A DNA stretch of 64,000 nucleotides. Origin: Paenibacillus graminis (GTDB lineage: Bacteria; Bacillota; Bacilli; Paenibacillales; Paenibacillaceae). Shown piece after piece: positions 27,136 to 36,203 of this stretch. A program made the position numbers and the translations under genes. The notes beneath the pieces are model-generated. The model was not told where the DNA came from. It searched no databases and saw nothing but the letters and a program-made list of their open reading frames with translations. Location of the stretch: positions 3,100,001-3,164,000 of the forward strand of contig NZ_CP009287.1 in NCBI RefSeq assembly GCF_000758705.1, written 5' to 3'. The first letter of the stretch is position 1, and each line of letters opens with the position of its first letter.

Positions 27136-28368
27136 TTGAAGAGCTTACAGGGCAAAACGATTATTTTGGGGATAACCGGAGGGATTGCTGCCTATAAAGG
27201 CGCGGCTTTGACCAGCAAGCTTACACAAAAAGGGGCCACGGTGCATGTGATCATGACCGCTTCGGCCAAGCAGTTCATTACAGAGCTGACACTGCAGTCC
27301 TTATCCAAGCAGCGTGTTTACAGCGATACCTTTCAGGAGCGCGATCCGTCTTCGATTTCGCATATCGACCTGGCGGATTCCGCCGATCTTGTATTGGTTG
27401 CACCGGCAACCGCCAATATTATTGCCAAAATGGCACACGGCCTGGCGGATGACATGCTGTCTACCACCCTGCTTGCGGCCACAGCCCCGGTGATGGTGGC
27501 ACCGGCGATGAATGTGCACATGTATCAGCATCCTGCGGTGATTGACAACATCAACACGCTGCATAAGCGGGGAGTGAAATTCATAGAGCCGGGTGAAGGA
27601 CAGCTGGCTTGCGGTTATGTAGGAAAAGGGCGGCTGGAGGAGCCGGAAGAGATTGTAAAGGTGGTAGAACAATTTTTTGCGCTGCAGGACAGTGCAGCGA
27701 ATGGGCCGCTCGCCGGTAAAAAAGTGGTAATAACTGCAGGCGGAACGATTGAGCGCATTGACCCGGTCCGCTATATTACCAATGATTCCTCCGGCAAAAT
27801 GGGTTTTGCCCTATCCAGGGCTGCACGTGTTATGGGAGCAGAGGTCACCCTCATTGCTGCGCGCACTGATGAGGCGCCTCCGCAGGATCCGGAGATTCGT
27901 GTGGTCCGGGTTGAATCGGCTGCGGATATGTACGATGCAGTACTGGACGCCTGGAAAGATTGCGATATCCTGGTCAAAGCTGCGGCTGTGTCGGATTACC
28001 GTCCGCGGCAGAGCGCGGAATCCAAGATTAAGAAGAGCGGGGATACGCTGAACCTTGAGCTGGTAAAAACAACAGACATTCTGGAGAATCTGGGGAAACA
28101 CAAGGATAAGCAGTTTCTTATCGGTTTTGCAGCCGAAACAGGCAATACCGAATTTTATGCCAAAGACAAGCTGGTCCGCAAAAATCTGGATTTGATTGTT
28201 GCCAACGATGTTACCCTGGAAGGTGCCGGATTCGGTTCGGACACCAATATTGTAGCCGTCTATGATGCAGAAGGGCTGGTGCTTAATCTGCCGCAGACTT
28301 CCAAGGATGAAGTAGCACGGCAGCTGCTGCAGCTGGCGGTTAAGCGTATTTCCGGAGCACAATCATAA
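27136..28368 (+). CDS. coaBC: CoaBC: phosphopantothenoylcysteine decarboxylase / phosphopantothenate-cysteine ligase
   Basis: A 410-residue bifunctional enzyme for two steps of coenzyme A synthesis. The N-terminal CoaC flavodoxin-like domain (about 1-190) shows GITGGIAAYK, the active-site motif PAMNVHMY and the substrate-recognition flap with GQLACGYVGKGRLEEPEEI. The C-terminal CoaB domain has ITAGGTIERIDPVRYITNDS (the last S GKMG follows) and AAVSDYRP. The start is TTG 27136 with GGGGGAG eight bases upstream. The stop overlaps the ATG of priA by one base. Confidence 0.95.
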   Translation: MKSLQGKTIILGITGGIAAYKGAALTSKLTQKGATVHVIMTASAKQFITELTLQSLSKQRVYSDTFQERDPSSISHIDLADSADLVLVAPATANIIAKMAHGLADDMLSTTLLAATAPVMVAPAMNVHMYQHPAVIDNINTLHKRGVKFIEPGEGQLACGYVGKGRLEEPEEIVKVVEQFFALQDSAANGPLAGKKVVITAGGTIERIDPVRYITNDSSGKMGFALSRAARVMGAEVTLIAARTDEAPPQDPEIRVVRVESAADMYDAVLDAWKDCDILVKAAAVSDYRPRQSAESKIKKSGDTLNLELVKTTDILENLGKHKDKQFLIGFAAETGNTEFYAKDKLVRKNLDLIVANDVTLEGAGFGSDTNIVAVYDAEGLVLNLPQTSKDEVARQLLQLAVKRISGAQS

Positions 28369-30899
28369 TGGAGATAGCCAAGGTCATTGTCGATGTTCCT
28401 GTGCGCAGCACTGACCGGCCGTTTGATTATTTGATACCAGACTCGCTTAAATTATGGATTGAGGTGGGAAGCCGGGTAGCAGTGCCCTTTGGACACCGTA
28501 CGGTGCAGGGTTTTGTAGTATCCCTGGAATCCGGGGAGACAGGTACAGTATCCGGTATGAAGCCGATACAGGAAGTGCTGGATCTGCTTCCCCCGCTGTC
28601 TCCGGAGCTGGTTGAGCTGGGGGATTGGATGAGCCAAAGATACGCCTGCAGGCGGATATCCGCACTTCAGGCGATGCTCCCTACGGCTCTAAAAGGCAAG
28701 GCTGAACGGCTGATAACGCTCGGCGATGCAGCGGATGAGGGGGACAGTACGGCTGACGAGCTGTTTCCGATGTTCCTGGAGACTGATGAGGAGGAAAACC
28801 GGATTTCAGAATTTGTCGGACGCCATGGAGAAGTCTCCATGAAGCTGCTGACCCGGACCTTCCCCCAGGCTGCGGAGACGGTAAAGTTTATGCTCCGCCG
28901 CGGCGTATTGGCCGAGAGCCAGTCAATCAAGGACAAGATGGGCAAAAAGAAGCTCAAGGCGGTTGATTTGGCCATAGGGCTCTCGGCAGCCCGCGAATCC
29001 CTTGCCGGATTTCCGGCGCGTTCCGCCCGCCAAAAAGAAGTGCTGTCTTTCCTGATTGACATGGAGGCTATGCTTCCGATGCCGATGAAGGATATATTGT
29101 CAATTCTGCAGGTTACGGCGGGGACAGTAAAAGCCCTGGAGGATAAGGGGTTTATTGAGATCAGCGAGATTGAGGTATACCGGGACCCTTACCGGGGGCG
29201 TGATTTCAAGCCCAGCACACCGCTGCCGTTGACGAAAGAGCAGGAAGCTGTATATAACAGAATTGCCGCAACTGTGGATGAGCAGCGCCATGAAGTGTTT
29301 TTGCTGCATGGAGTTACCGGAAGCGGCAAGACAGAAATCTATCTTCAGTGTATACAGCGCTGCGTGGATCAAGGGCGGCAGGCGGTTGTGCTTGTGCCTG
29401 AGATTGCTCTCACACCGCAGATGGTCGAGCGGTTCAAAGGCCGCTTTGGGAGTGGTGTCGCCGTGATGCACAGCCGTTTGTCTGTGGGCGAGCGGTATGA
29501 TGAATGGCGCAAAATCCGTGAAGGGAAAGCATCGGTGGCTGTAGGCGCCCGTTCCGCGGTTTTTGCTCCGTTCATGAGTCTGGGTCTCATTATTATGGAT
29601 GAAGAGCATGAATCCTCCTATAAGCAGGAGGAGAATCCGAAATACCATGCCCGGGATGTTGCGGTCCGCCGTGCAGAGCAGGGGGGAGCTGCGGTTATCC
29701 TTGGCTCCGCTACACCTTCGCTGGAGAGCTATCATGCGGCCAGGTCGCAGAGCGATATTCATTTCTCGCCAGTCCTGCTGCACATGCCCAGCCGTGCACT
29801 TGGCAATGAATTGCCCAAGGTGCATGTGACGGATATGCGGGAGGAGCTGAAGGAAGGGAACCGTTCGATGTTCAGCCGCCGGCTCCATACGGCTCTGGAG
29901 AGCCGGCTGGAACGTGGGGAGCAAACGGTGCTCCTGCTGAACCGCAGAGGGTTTTCCACCTTTGTGATGTGCCGCAGCTGCGGTTATGTGGCGGGCTGTC
30001 CCGACTGTGACATCTCGCTGACCTACCACAGCCGCAGTGATAATCTCCGCTGCCACTACTGCGGCCACGCCGAACCGGCGCCCAAGCTGTGCCCGGAATG
30101 CGGAAGCGAGCATATCCGTTTCTTTGGCACCGGCACCCAGCGGGTTGAGGAAGAGCTCGGCAAGCTGTTTCCCGGCATCCGTGTCATTCGTATGGATGTA
30201 GACACTACCACGGAGAAGGGTTCGCATGAGAAGCTGCTGAACCAGTTCAGGGACAAAAAAGCCGATGTGCTGCTGGGCACGCAAATGGTAGCCAAAGGGC
30301 TGGACTTTCCAGACGTTACCCTGGTGGGAGTGATTACCGCCGATTCCGCGCTGAACCTGCCTGATTTCCGGGCGGCAGAAAAAACTTTCCAGCTGCTGAC
30401 ACAGGTTGCCGGCAGGGCAGGACGCCATCAGCTTCCAGGCGAAGTGGTTGTGCAGTCCTATACGCCGGAGCATTATTCCATCGTTCATGCCAGCGGGCAT
30501 GATTACCACTCTTTTGTACGTGAAGAACTGAAGCACCGCCGGGAACTGCATTACCCTCCTTATTGCAGGCTGATTCTTGTCACGCTTTCTCATGAACAGC
30601 TGCCGGTGCTGCTGCGTTTGGCGGAGAATTATGCGCTGAACCTGCAGGGCAAAGCGCGGCAGCTGCGCTGGTTCGGCAGTCTGGACAAGCTGTCCTCCGA
30701 TGCGCTTGATCTGCTGGGTCCTGTCGCATCCCCGCTTCCCCGGCTAAAAGGCCGGTACCGGTTCCAATGTATCATCAAATGGCGCGGCTCTATTGATGCC
30801 ATCGGACTGGCCCGTGAAGTGGCGGAAGAGCTGGAGGATTCGGTTCGTGATACCGGACTGCAGATCAGCCTGGATGTAGATCCGCAAATGTTGATGTAA
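28368..30899 (+). CDS. priA: Primosomal protein N' (replication restart helicase PriA)
   Basis: An 843-residue PriA that recognises stalled replication forks and reloads the replisome. The DNA-binding N-terminal domain (to about 110) and winged helix precede the helicase core with Walker A GSGKT near 317-321 and DEEH near 410. The two zinc sites are formed by the cysteine pairs in CRSCGYVAGCPDC and CHYCGHAEPAPKLCPEC, about 534-575. The helicase C-terminal motif QVAGRAGRH is near 684. It is longer than the 730-800 typical elsewhere because of residues in the 120-300 region, which is usual for Bacillales. Confidence 0.96.
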   Translation: MEIAKVIVDVPVRSTDRPFDYLIPDSLKLWIEVGSRVAVPFGHRTVQGFVVSLESGETGTVSGMKPIQEVLDLLPPLSPELVELGDWMSQRYACRRISALQAMLPTALKGKAERLITLGDAADEGDSTADELFPMFLETDEEENRISEFVGRHGEVSMKLLTRTFPQAAETVKFMLRRGVLAESQSIKDKMGKKKLKAVDLAIGLSAARESLAGFPARSARQKEVLSFLIDMEAMLPMPMKDILSILQVTAGTVKALEDKGFIEISEIEVYRDPYRGRDFKPSTPLPLTKEQEAVYNRIAATVDEQRHEVFLLHGVTGSGKTEIYLQCIQRCVDQGRQAVVLVPEIALTPQMVERFKGRFGSGVAVMHSRLSVGERYDEWRKIREGKASVAVGARSAVFAPFMSLGLIIMDEEHESSYKQEENPKYHARDVAVRRAEQGGAAVILGSATPSLESYHAARSQSDIHFSPVLLHMPSRALGNELPKVHVTDMREELKEGNRSMFSRRLHTALESRLERGEQTVLLLNRRGFSTFVMCRSCGYVAGCPDCDISLTYHSRSDNLRCHYCGHAEPAPKLCPECGSEHIRFFGTGTQRVEEELGKLFPGIRVIRMDVDTTTEKGSHEKLLNQFRDKKADVLLGTQMVAKGLDFPDVTLVGVITADSALNLPDFRAAEKTFQLLTQVAGRAGRHQLPGEVVVQSYTPEHYSIVHASGHDYHSFVREELKHRRELHYPPYCRLILVTLSHEQLPVLLRLAENYALNLQGKARQLRWFGSLDKLSSDALDLLGPVASPLPRLKGRYRFQCIIKWRGSIDAIGLAREVAEELEDSVRDTGLQISLDVDPQMLM

Positions 30900-31032
30900 T
30901 CAGCAGGCGTGATACAATAAGTACGCATTGCAGAAAATTCATTAATGTGCAGGATATAAAGTTGAAGAAAGCTTATATAGAGAGTTCAGAATTAGCTATA
31001 CTATAGAAATGTTCAAGGATGGTGTGTTTGTA

Positions 31033-31518
31033 ATGGCTATAAGGCTGATCGTGAAAGAACCGGATGAAGTGCTGCATAAGACAGCTAAGACGGTGACCAA
31101 GGTAACCCCCAATGTTCAAAAGCTGCTGGATGACATGGCGGATACCATGTACGACGCGGAAGGCGTTGGACTGGCCGCCCCGCAGGTCGGTATCCTGAAA
31201 CGGCTGATCGTCGTGGATGCCGATGAAGAGCATGGATTGATTAAGCTGATCAATCCGGAAATTGTCAGCATGGAAGGTGAACAATTCGGACCGGAGGGAT
31301 GTCTTAGTATTCCGGGCCTGAATGGTGATGTGCGCCGTGCTGAGACGGTAACCGTGCGTGGACTTGACCGTGAAGGCAACGAAGTGACGATTACCGGAAG
31401 CGGCCTGCTGGCCCGGGCGTTTCAGCACGAGATTGACCATCTTAACGGGGTGCTGTTCACGGATATTGCCGAGAAGGTATACGAGTATACCGCTGAGCGC
31501 AGCGAAACTGGGGAGTGA
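31033..31518 (+). CDS. def: Peptide deformylase
   Basis: A 161-residue metallo-enzyme that removes the formyl group from new proteins. All three motifs are present: [18 protein letters not shown] (metal-binding Cys) and [11 protein letters not shown] (two metal His and the catalytic Glu). The start at 31033 follows AAGGATGGTG; the longer frame from 31009 is not favoured. The partner gene fmt follows five bases later. Confidence 0.96.
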   Translation: MAIRLIVKEPDEVLHKTAKTVTKVTPNVQKLLDDMADTMYDAEGVGLAAPQVGILKRLIVVDADEEHGLIKLINPEIVSMEGEQFGPEGCLSIPGLNGDVRRAETVTVRGLDREGNEVTITGSGLLARAFQHEIDHLNGVLFTDIAEKVYEYTAERSETGE

Positions 31519-31523
31519 ATGGA

Positions 31524-32462
31524 ATGAAGATAGTGTTCATGGGGACTCCGGCATTTGCGGTGCCTTCCCTGCAAATGCTGCTGGAGGAGGGGTATGAGGT
31601 AGTTGCAGTCGTCACCCAGCCGGACCGGCCGCAGGGACGAAAAAAGACACTGACCCCTTCTCCGGTCAAAGCGGCAGCCCTGTCTCTGGGACTGCCTGTG
31701 CTGCAGCCTGAACGGATGCGGCGTCCTGAAGCCGTAGCTGAGCTGGCTGCCTATGAGCCGGATCTGATTGTTACGGCAGCTTACGGACAGATTCTCCCCA
31801 AAGCGGTGCTGGAGCTTCCGCAGTACGGTTGTGTGAATGTTCACGGCTCGCTGCTGCCGAAATACCGGGGCGGTGCGCCGATTCAGCGCTGTATTATCAA
31901 TGGCGAGAAGCTTACCGGGGTTACCCTGATGTATATGGCGGAAGGCCTGGACACCGGAGACATGATCTCACGGGTAGAGGTTCCAATCGAAGAGGAGGAC
32001 ACTTCGGGAATTCTGTTCGAGAAGCTTAGCGTGGCGGGATGTGAGCTTCTCAAGGCGGAAATGCCCCGGCTGGCAAAAGGGCGCGTGCAGGCAACTCCGC
32101 AGGATGACAGCGAAGCCACCTACGCGCCGAATCTCACCAGGGAAGATGAACGGATTGATTGGAGCGTAAGCTCGCAAGAAATTTATAACCGCATTCGCGG
32201 ACTGGTGCCGTTCTCTGGCGCTTTTACCCTCTGGAACGGGGAAACGTTCAAGGTGTGGGCAGCGCAGAAACCTGCTGCGGACGGCGGAGGCAGCGGGGCT
32301 GTGCCCGGTACGGTCATTGAGGTGAGCGGCGATGGCGTAAAGGTGAAGACAGGCAATGGCAGCCTGTCCCTTACTATGGTTCAGCCAGCCGGCAAAAAGG
32401 CTATGACCGCAGCTGATTTCAGCCGGGGCGCTGCGATGAAGCCCGGGACGGTGCTGGGTTGA
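31524..32462 (+). CDS. fmt: Methionyl-tRNA formyltransferase
   Basis: A 312-residue enzyme that formylates initiator Met-tRNA with 10-formyl-THF. MKIVFMGTPAFAVPSLQ, the formyl-THF/catalytic stretch NVHGSLLPKYRGGAPIQ with the catalytic Asn-His, and LDTGDMI are diagnostic. The C-terminal OB-like tRNA-binding domain starts near 205. I use ATG 31524, six bases after GGGGAG; GTG 31515 would overlap the def stop. The stop overlaps the rsmB start by four bases. Confidence 0.96.
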   Translation: MKIVFMGTPAFAVPSLQMLLEEGYEVVAVVTQPDRPQGRKKTLTPSPVKAAALSLGLPVLQPERMRRPEAVAELAAYEPDLIVTAAYGQILPKAVLELPQYGCVNVHGSLLPKYRGGAPIQRCIINGEKLTGVTLMYMAEGLDTGDMISRVEVPIEEEDTSGILFEKLSVAGCELLKAEMPRLAKGRVQATPQDDSEATYAPNLTREDERIDWSVSSQEIYNRIRGLVPFSGAFTLWNGETFKVWAAQKPAADGGGSGAVPGTVIEVSGDGVKVKTGNGSLSLTMVQPAGKKAMTAADFSRGAAMKPGTVLG

Positions 32463-33970
32463 GCGCGGGCAGCGGCGGCGCGGACCGCAAGAGGCCGCTT
32501 ATGCAGCCGGACGGCGGCAGGAACGGCGCAGGAGCATCTGGAGCAAGCCCGGCAGGCGGCAGTAAAAGAAAAGGAACGGCAGGCAAACCTGCTCGGTCGG
32601 GTGCCGCAGATACCCGGGCAGCCGAATCTGCCCGGGAAGTGGCGCTCGATATTCTTGTCCGTGTTGAGCAGCAGGGAGCCTACAGCAATCTGCTGCTGAA
32701 CAGCAGCTTGCAGAAATCTGCGCTCAGCCGTGAGGATGCTGGGCTTGCCACGGAACTGGTATACGGCAGCATATCCCGGCTCCTTACCCTGGATTTTGTA
32801 TTGGACGGGTTCGTCAGCAAAGGCATTGCCAAACTTCAGCCCTGGGTACGCAATTTGCTGCGCTTAAGCTTGTATCAGATCATGTATCTGGACCGGATTC
32901 CCTCACATGCAGCCGTTAACGAGGCGGTAAATATCGCCAAGAAACGCGGTCATCAGGGAATATCGGGAATGGTGAATGGGGTACTTCGGAGCGTGCTGCG
33001 TGCCGAGGAGCTTCCGGTATTGCCGGAGAATCTCAGCCCTGAGCAGCGGATTTCTATCCTCCATTCCCATCCCTTGTGGATGGTGAAGCAATGGGCTGCG
33101 GAGTATGGACTGGATACCGCTGAAGCAATGTGCGCTGCGAACAATGAGCCGCCTGCGGCCAGTGTGCGTGTGAATCTTACAATGATCAGCCGCGATGCGC
33201 TGCTGGAACAGATGCTTGAAGCGGGACTTGCAGCTTCGCCTTCCCGGGTCAGCCCCTACGGCATTGTAGTCAGGGGCGGCGGCAATCTGGCTTTGACCTC
33301 CTGGTACCGGGACGGTTACTTGTCTGTACAGGATGAGAGCTCCATGCTTGTGGCTGAAGCGGTGGCGCCGGAGCCGGGCATGAGGGTGCTTGACTGCTGC
33401 GCCGCACCGGGCGGCAAAAGCGCCCACATGGGCGAACTGATGAAAGACGAAGGTTATATCTACGCAAATGATCTGCATTCCCACAAAGCCCAGCTGATTG
33501 CAGATCAGGCGCAGCGGCTTGGCCTGGACTGTATTGCCACAGGCAGCACTGACGCACTCCTGCTGGCCCGGTCGCTTGAACCGGAATCATTTGACCGGAT
33601 TCTGCTTGATGCACCCTGCTCGGGTCTTGGGGTCATCCGCCGCAAGCCCGATTTGAAATGGCGCAAACAACCGGAGGATGTAGCCAGTGTGGCTGCTCTT
33701 CAGGCTGAGCTGCTGCAATCGGTATCCCGGCTGCTTAAGCCCGGCGGTATTCTGGTGTATAGCACCTGCACTACAGAGCAGGAAGAGAACAGCAGCGTAA
33801 TCGCTGAATTCCTCGGGAACAATCCCGGGTTTACTTCGGCAACCTTTACTTCGCCGGTGTGGCAAAGAGTGCAGGGAACCGCACTGGCGGCAGGAGAAGG
33901 GCTTCAGCTGTTGCCACAGCATTACGGCAGTGACGGCTTCTACATTTCCAGGCTGCAAAGAATCTTGTAA
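32459..33970 (+). CDS. rsmB: 16S rRNA (cytosine-967-C5)-methyltransferase RsmB
   Basis: A 503-residue RNA methyltransferase. An NusB-like RNA-binding domain (about 58-185) is followed by a Rossmann SAM domain with LDCCAAPGGKSAHM, LDAPCSGLGVIRRKPDLKW and the catalytic YSTCTTEQEEN. Residues 1-55 are a low-complexity Gly/Ala/Ser/Lys extension not usual in the family. The TTG at 32459 overlaps the fmt stop (TTGA); an internal ATG at 32501, six bases after AGAGG, would remove part of the extension. Which is used cannot be decided by sequence. Confidence 0.93.
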   Translation: MSAGSGGADRKRPLMQPDGGRNGAGASGASPAGGSKRKGTAGKPARSGAADTRAAESAREVALDILVRVEQQGAYSNLLLNSSLQKSALSREDAGLATELVYGSISRLLTLDFVLDGFVSKGIAKLQPWVRNLLRLSLYQIMYLDRIPSHAAVNEAVNIAKKRGHQGISGMVNGVLRSVLRAEELPVLPENLSPEQRISILHSHPLWMVKQWAAEYGLDTAEAMCAANNEPPAASVRVNLTMISRDALLEQMLEAGLAASPSRVSPYGIVVRGGGNLALTSWYRDGYLSVQDESSMLVAEAVAPEPGMRVLDCCAAPGGKSAHMGELMKDEGYIYANDLHSHKAQLIADQAQRLGLDCIATGSTDALLLARSLEPESFDRILLDAPCSGLGVIRRKPDLKWRKQPEDVASVAALQAELLQSVSRLLKPGGILVYSTCTTEQEENSSVIAEFLGNNPGFTSATFTSPVWQRVQGTALAAGEGLQLLPQHYGSDGFYISRLQRIL

Positions 33971-34001
33971 CATAGCAGTTTCTAAAGGCATTTACCGGTT
34001 T

Positions 34002-34040
34002 CCCGCCCGCGGGTCTTTATGCGTGGCGGGCTTTTCTTTT
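34002..34040 (+). terminator. Intrinsic terminator after rsmB
   Basis: GCCCGC (34005-34010) pairs with GCGGGC (34026-34031), followed by TTTTCTTTT. It would end the coaBC-priA-def-fmt-rsmB transcript. Confidence 0.75.
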
Positions 34041-34102
34041 ACCGGCTCTGATATTTGTGTTAAAATAGGAAGAATGAGAAATAATACGCATAACCTTAAC
34101 TG

Positions 34103-34310
34103 TATAAGATGAACTTAAAAATCATAAAAGGGTAGGAGTGCGGAGGGGAAGTTTGGAACTGGAAGAGCGAATGCGTCCGCCTTTGTCACCGGATTTCAAC
34201 CGTTAAAAGATGTTCAATTAAGAAATCTGGGGACAACAGCGGCTGGAAGTCCAAACATTCCCCGCAGTTACGACCATACCAACAATGTAAAACTAAAGTT
34301 CAACTTATAT
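34103..34310. mobile_element. Fold-back MITE-like element, intact copy B
   Basis: 208 bp with inverted ends TATAAGATGAACTT (34103-34116) and AAGTTCAACTTATA (34296-34309), 13 of 14 matching. Shared with copy A are AAGGGTAGGAGTGCGGAGGG, GCGTCCGCC, GGATTTCAACCG, AGAAATCTG, GGAAGTCCAA and CATTCCCCG. It is about 50 bp shorter because the copy-A segment with TTTCCGGAGG is missing. It has no coding capacity and lies between rsmB and rlmN. Confidence 0.75.
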
Positions 34311-34376
34311 AGAACTGATTGGTGAGCGTATGCTGATAAATTTCTATATCTTAAGAAAGTACAGGTGCTAATTCTA

Positions 34377-35420
34377 ATGAAACCTTTAATATATGATTTT
34401 TCTCTGGAAGAGTTGCAGCAGTGGGCCAAGGACAACGGAGAGCCCGCTTTTCGCGGGGGGCAGATTTTTGACTGGCTGTATGTCAAGCGGGTCAATGATT
34501 TCGAATCGATGAGCAATTTGTCCAAGGCGCTGCGCGCCAAGCTGGATGAACAGTTCCGCATAGCGGCGCTGACGGAAATTACAAAGCTGGAGTCCAAGGA
34601 CGGCACAGTGAAATTCCTGTTCGGTCTGCATGATGATCATGCGATCGAGACCGTTATTATGAAGCATAATTATGGCAACAGCGTCTGTGTAACGACACAG
34701 GTAGGCTGCCGGATCGGGTGCACCTTCTGCGCCTCAACTCTCGGCGGTCTTAAACGCGATCTGACTGCTGGCGAGATTGTGGCCCAGGTGGTTCGCTCCC
34801 AGCAGATTCTAGATGCCCGCGGTGAGCGGGTCAGCAGCATTGTAATCATGGGCACGGGTGAACCCTTTGAGAATTATGACGCGACTATGCGGTTTCTGCG
34901 TCTGATGATTCATGAGAAAGGCCTGAATATTGGACAACGGCATATCACGGTATCCACCAGCGGAATTGTGCCGAACATCTATAAATTTGCTGATGAGGAT
35001 ACCCAGATCAATCTGGCGATCTCCATCCACGCACCTAATGATGCGCTGCGCTCCAAGCTGATGCCGGTTAACCGGCGGTATCCTTTTGATGATGTGATTG
35101 AGTCCCTGCGGTACTATCAGGCTAAGACGGGCCGCCGGATCAGCTTTGAATATGCTCTGATTGGCGGTGTCAATGACCAGAAGGAACATGCGGAAGAGCT
35201 CGCCGGGGTGCTTAAGACCATGCTCTGCCACGTGAATCTGATTCCCGTGAATCATGTGCCTGAGCGCAAGTATGTACGGACTTCCCGCAATGATATTTTT
35301 GAATTTCAGCGTATTCTGGCCGACCATGGCGTAAATGTTACCATCCGCCGTGAGCAGGGCCATGATATAGCGGCCGCATGCGGACAGCTGCGTGCCAAAC
35401 ACATGGAGAAGTTGGGGTGA
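34377..35420 (+). CDS. rlmN: 23S rRNA (adenine-2503-C2)-methyltransferase RlmN
   Basis: A 347-residue radical-SAM methyltransferase acting on A2503 of 23S rRNA and on some tRNAs. The cluster motif is C111-x3-C115-x2-C118 ([11 protein letters not shown]); the other mechanistic cysteine is in the C-terminal [14 protein letters not shown]. The N-terminal helical domain is intact. The start is ATG 34377; a longer frame from 34365 is unlikely. It begins the rlmN-prpC-prkC-rsgA-rpe run conserved with Bacillus. Confidence 0.96.
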   Translation: MKPLIYDFSLEELQQWAKDNGEPAFRGGQIFDWLYVKRVNDFESMSNLSKALRAKLDEQFRIAALTEITKLESKDGTVKFLFGLHDDHAIETVIMKHNYGNSVCVTTQVGCRIGCTFCASTLGGLKRDLTAGEIVAQVVRSQQILDARGERVSSIVIMGTGEPFENYDATMRFLRLMIHEKGLNIGQRHITVSTSGIVPNIYKFADEDTQINLAISIHAPNDALRSKLMPVNRRYPFDDVIESLRYYQAKTGRRISFEYALIGGVNDQKEHAEELAGVLKTMLCHVNLIPVNHVPERKYVRTSRNDIFEFQRILADHGVNVTIRREQGHDIAAACGQLRAKHMEKLG

Positions 35421-35426
35421 GGATAT

Positions 35427-36203
35427 TTGATCAGAACAGTTCATGCCAGCGACATTGGCCGGGTACGTACCGTCAATGAGGATTCAGTCTGGATCGGCGT
35501 GACACAAAACGGCTATACCCTCGGCATTATCGCCGATGGAATGGGCGGACATCTGGCTGGCGATACCGCAAGCCGTCTTGCTCTGGAAACCATGAAGAAT
35601 GCCCTGTACGGGCTTCAGCCTGATCTGCCGGAGGAAGAACTGCAGCATGCGCTGTCTGCCGCCATATACGAAGCTAACCATGCGGTCCACAATGAGGCAT
35701 CAAGCGACGAGAAATACCATAATATGGGTACAACGGTCGTTGCTGTGCTGCTTAAGGGGGAGGCCGGGTATATCGGCCATATCGGTGACAGCCGAGCCTA
35801 TTTGATCAAGGATGGTGCAGCCGTCCAGTTAACCGAGGATCATACGCTGGTCAATGAGCTGTTCAAGAACGGCCAGATCAGCCTCGAGGAGCTTGATAAC
35901 CATCCGCGCCGCAATGTTCTGACCAGGGCGCTGGGGACGGATGCCGAGGTAACGGCTGATCTGGCGCCTGTACGTCTGGAACTGGGGGAGCTTCTGCTTC
36001 TATGCAGTGACGGCCTCAGCAATTTCGTCAGCCAGGAGCATTTGGGGAAAGTGGCAGGGATACAGGAAATATCCTTAGAGGAACGAGCGGACCGTTTACT
36101 TCAGTTGGCTTTGCTGGCAGGCGGCGGCGATAATATAAGTGTCGCTATGTTAGAACATCAAGGAGAGGCCGCTGTGCCCGAGACAAAGGAGTGGGAAAGA
36201 TGA
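35427..36203 (+). CDS. prpC: PP2C-type Ser/Thr phosphatase (PrpC/Stp1)
   Basis: A 258-residue metal-dependent phosphatase that reverses PrkC phosphorylation. The PP2C motifs are visible in order: RTVNEDSVW, ADGMGGHLAGD, GHIGDSRAYL, TRALGTDAEV, LLCSDGLSNFV and GGGDNISV. The start is TTG 35427, six bases past the rlmN stop, with GGGGTGAGG overlapping the end of rlmN. The stop overlaps the prkC start by four bases, so kinase and phosphatase are made together. Confidence 0.95.
   Translation: MIRTVHASDIGRVRTVNEDSVWIGVTQNGYTLGIIADGMGGHLAGDTASRLALETMKNALYGLQPDLPEEELQHALSAAIYEANHAVHNEASSDEKYHNMGTTVVAVLLKGEAGYIGHIGDSRAYLIKDGAAVQLTEDHTLVNELFKNGQISLEELDNHPRRNVLTRALGTDAEVTADLAPVRLELGELLLLCSDGLSNFVSQEHLGKVAGIQEISLEERADRLLQLALLAGGGDNISVAMLEHQGEAAVPETKEWER

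Noticed and set aside
29100..30593. A 497-codon open frame antisense to priA
   Set aside because: It is a shadow of a GC-rich coding gene; the peptide has no recognisable domain and priA is unambiguous.
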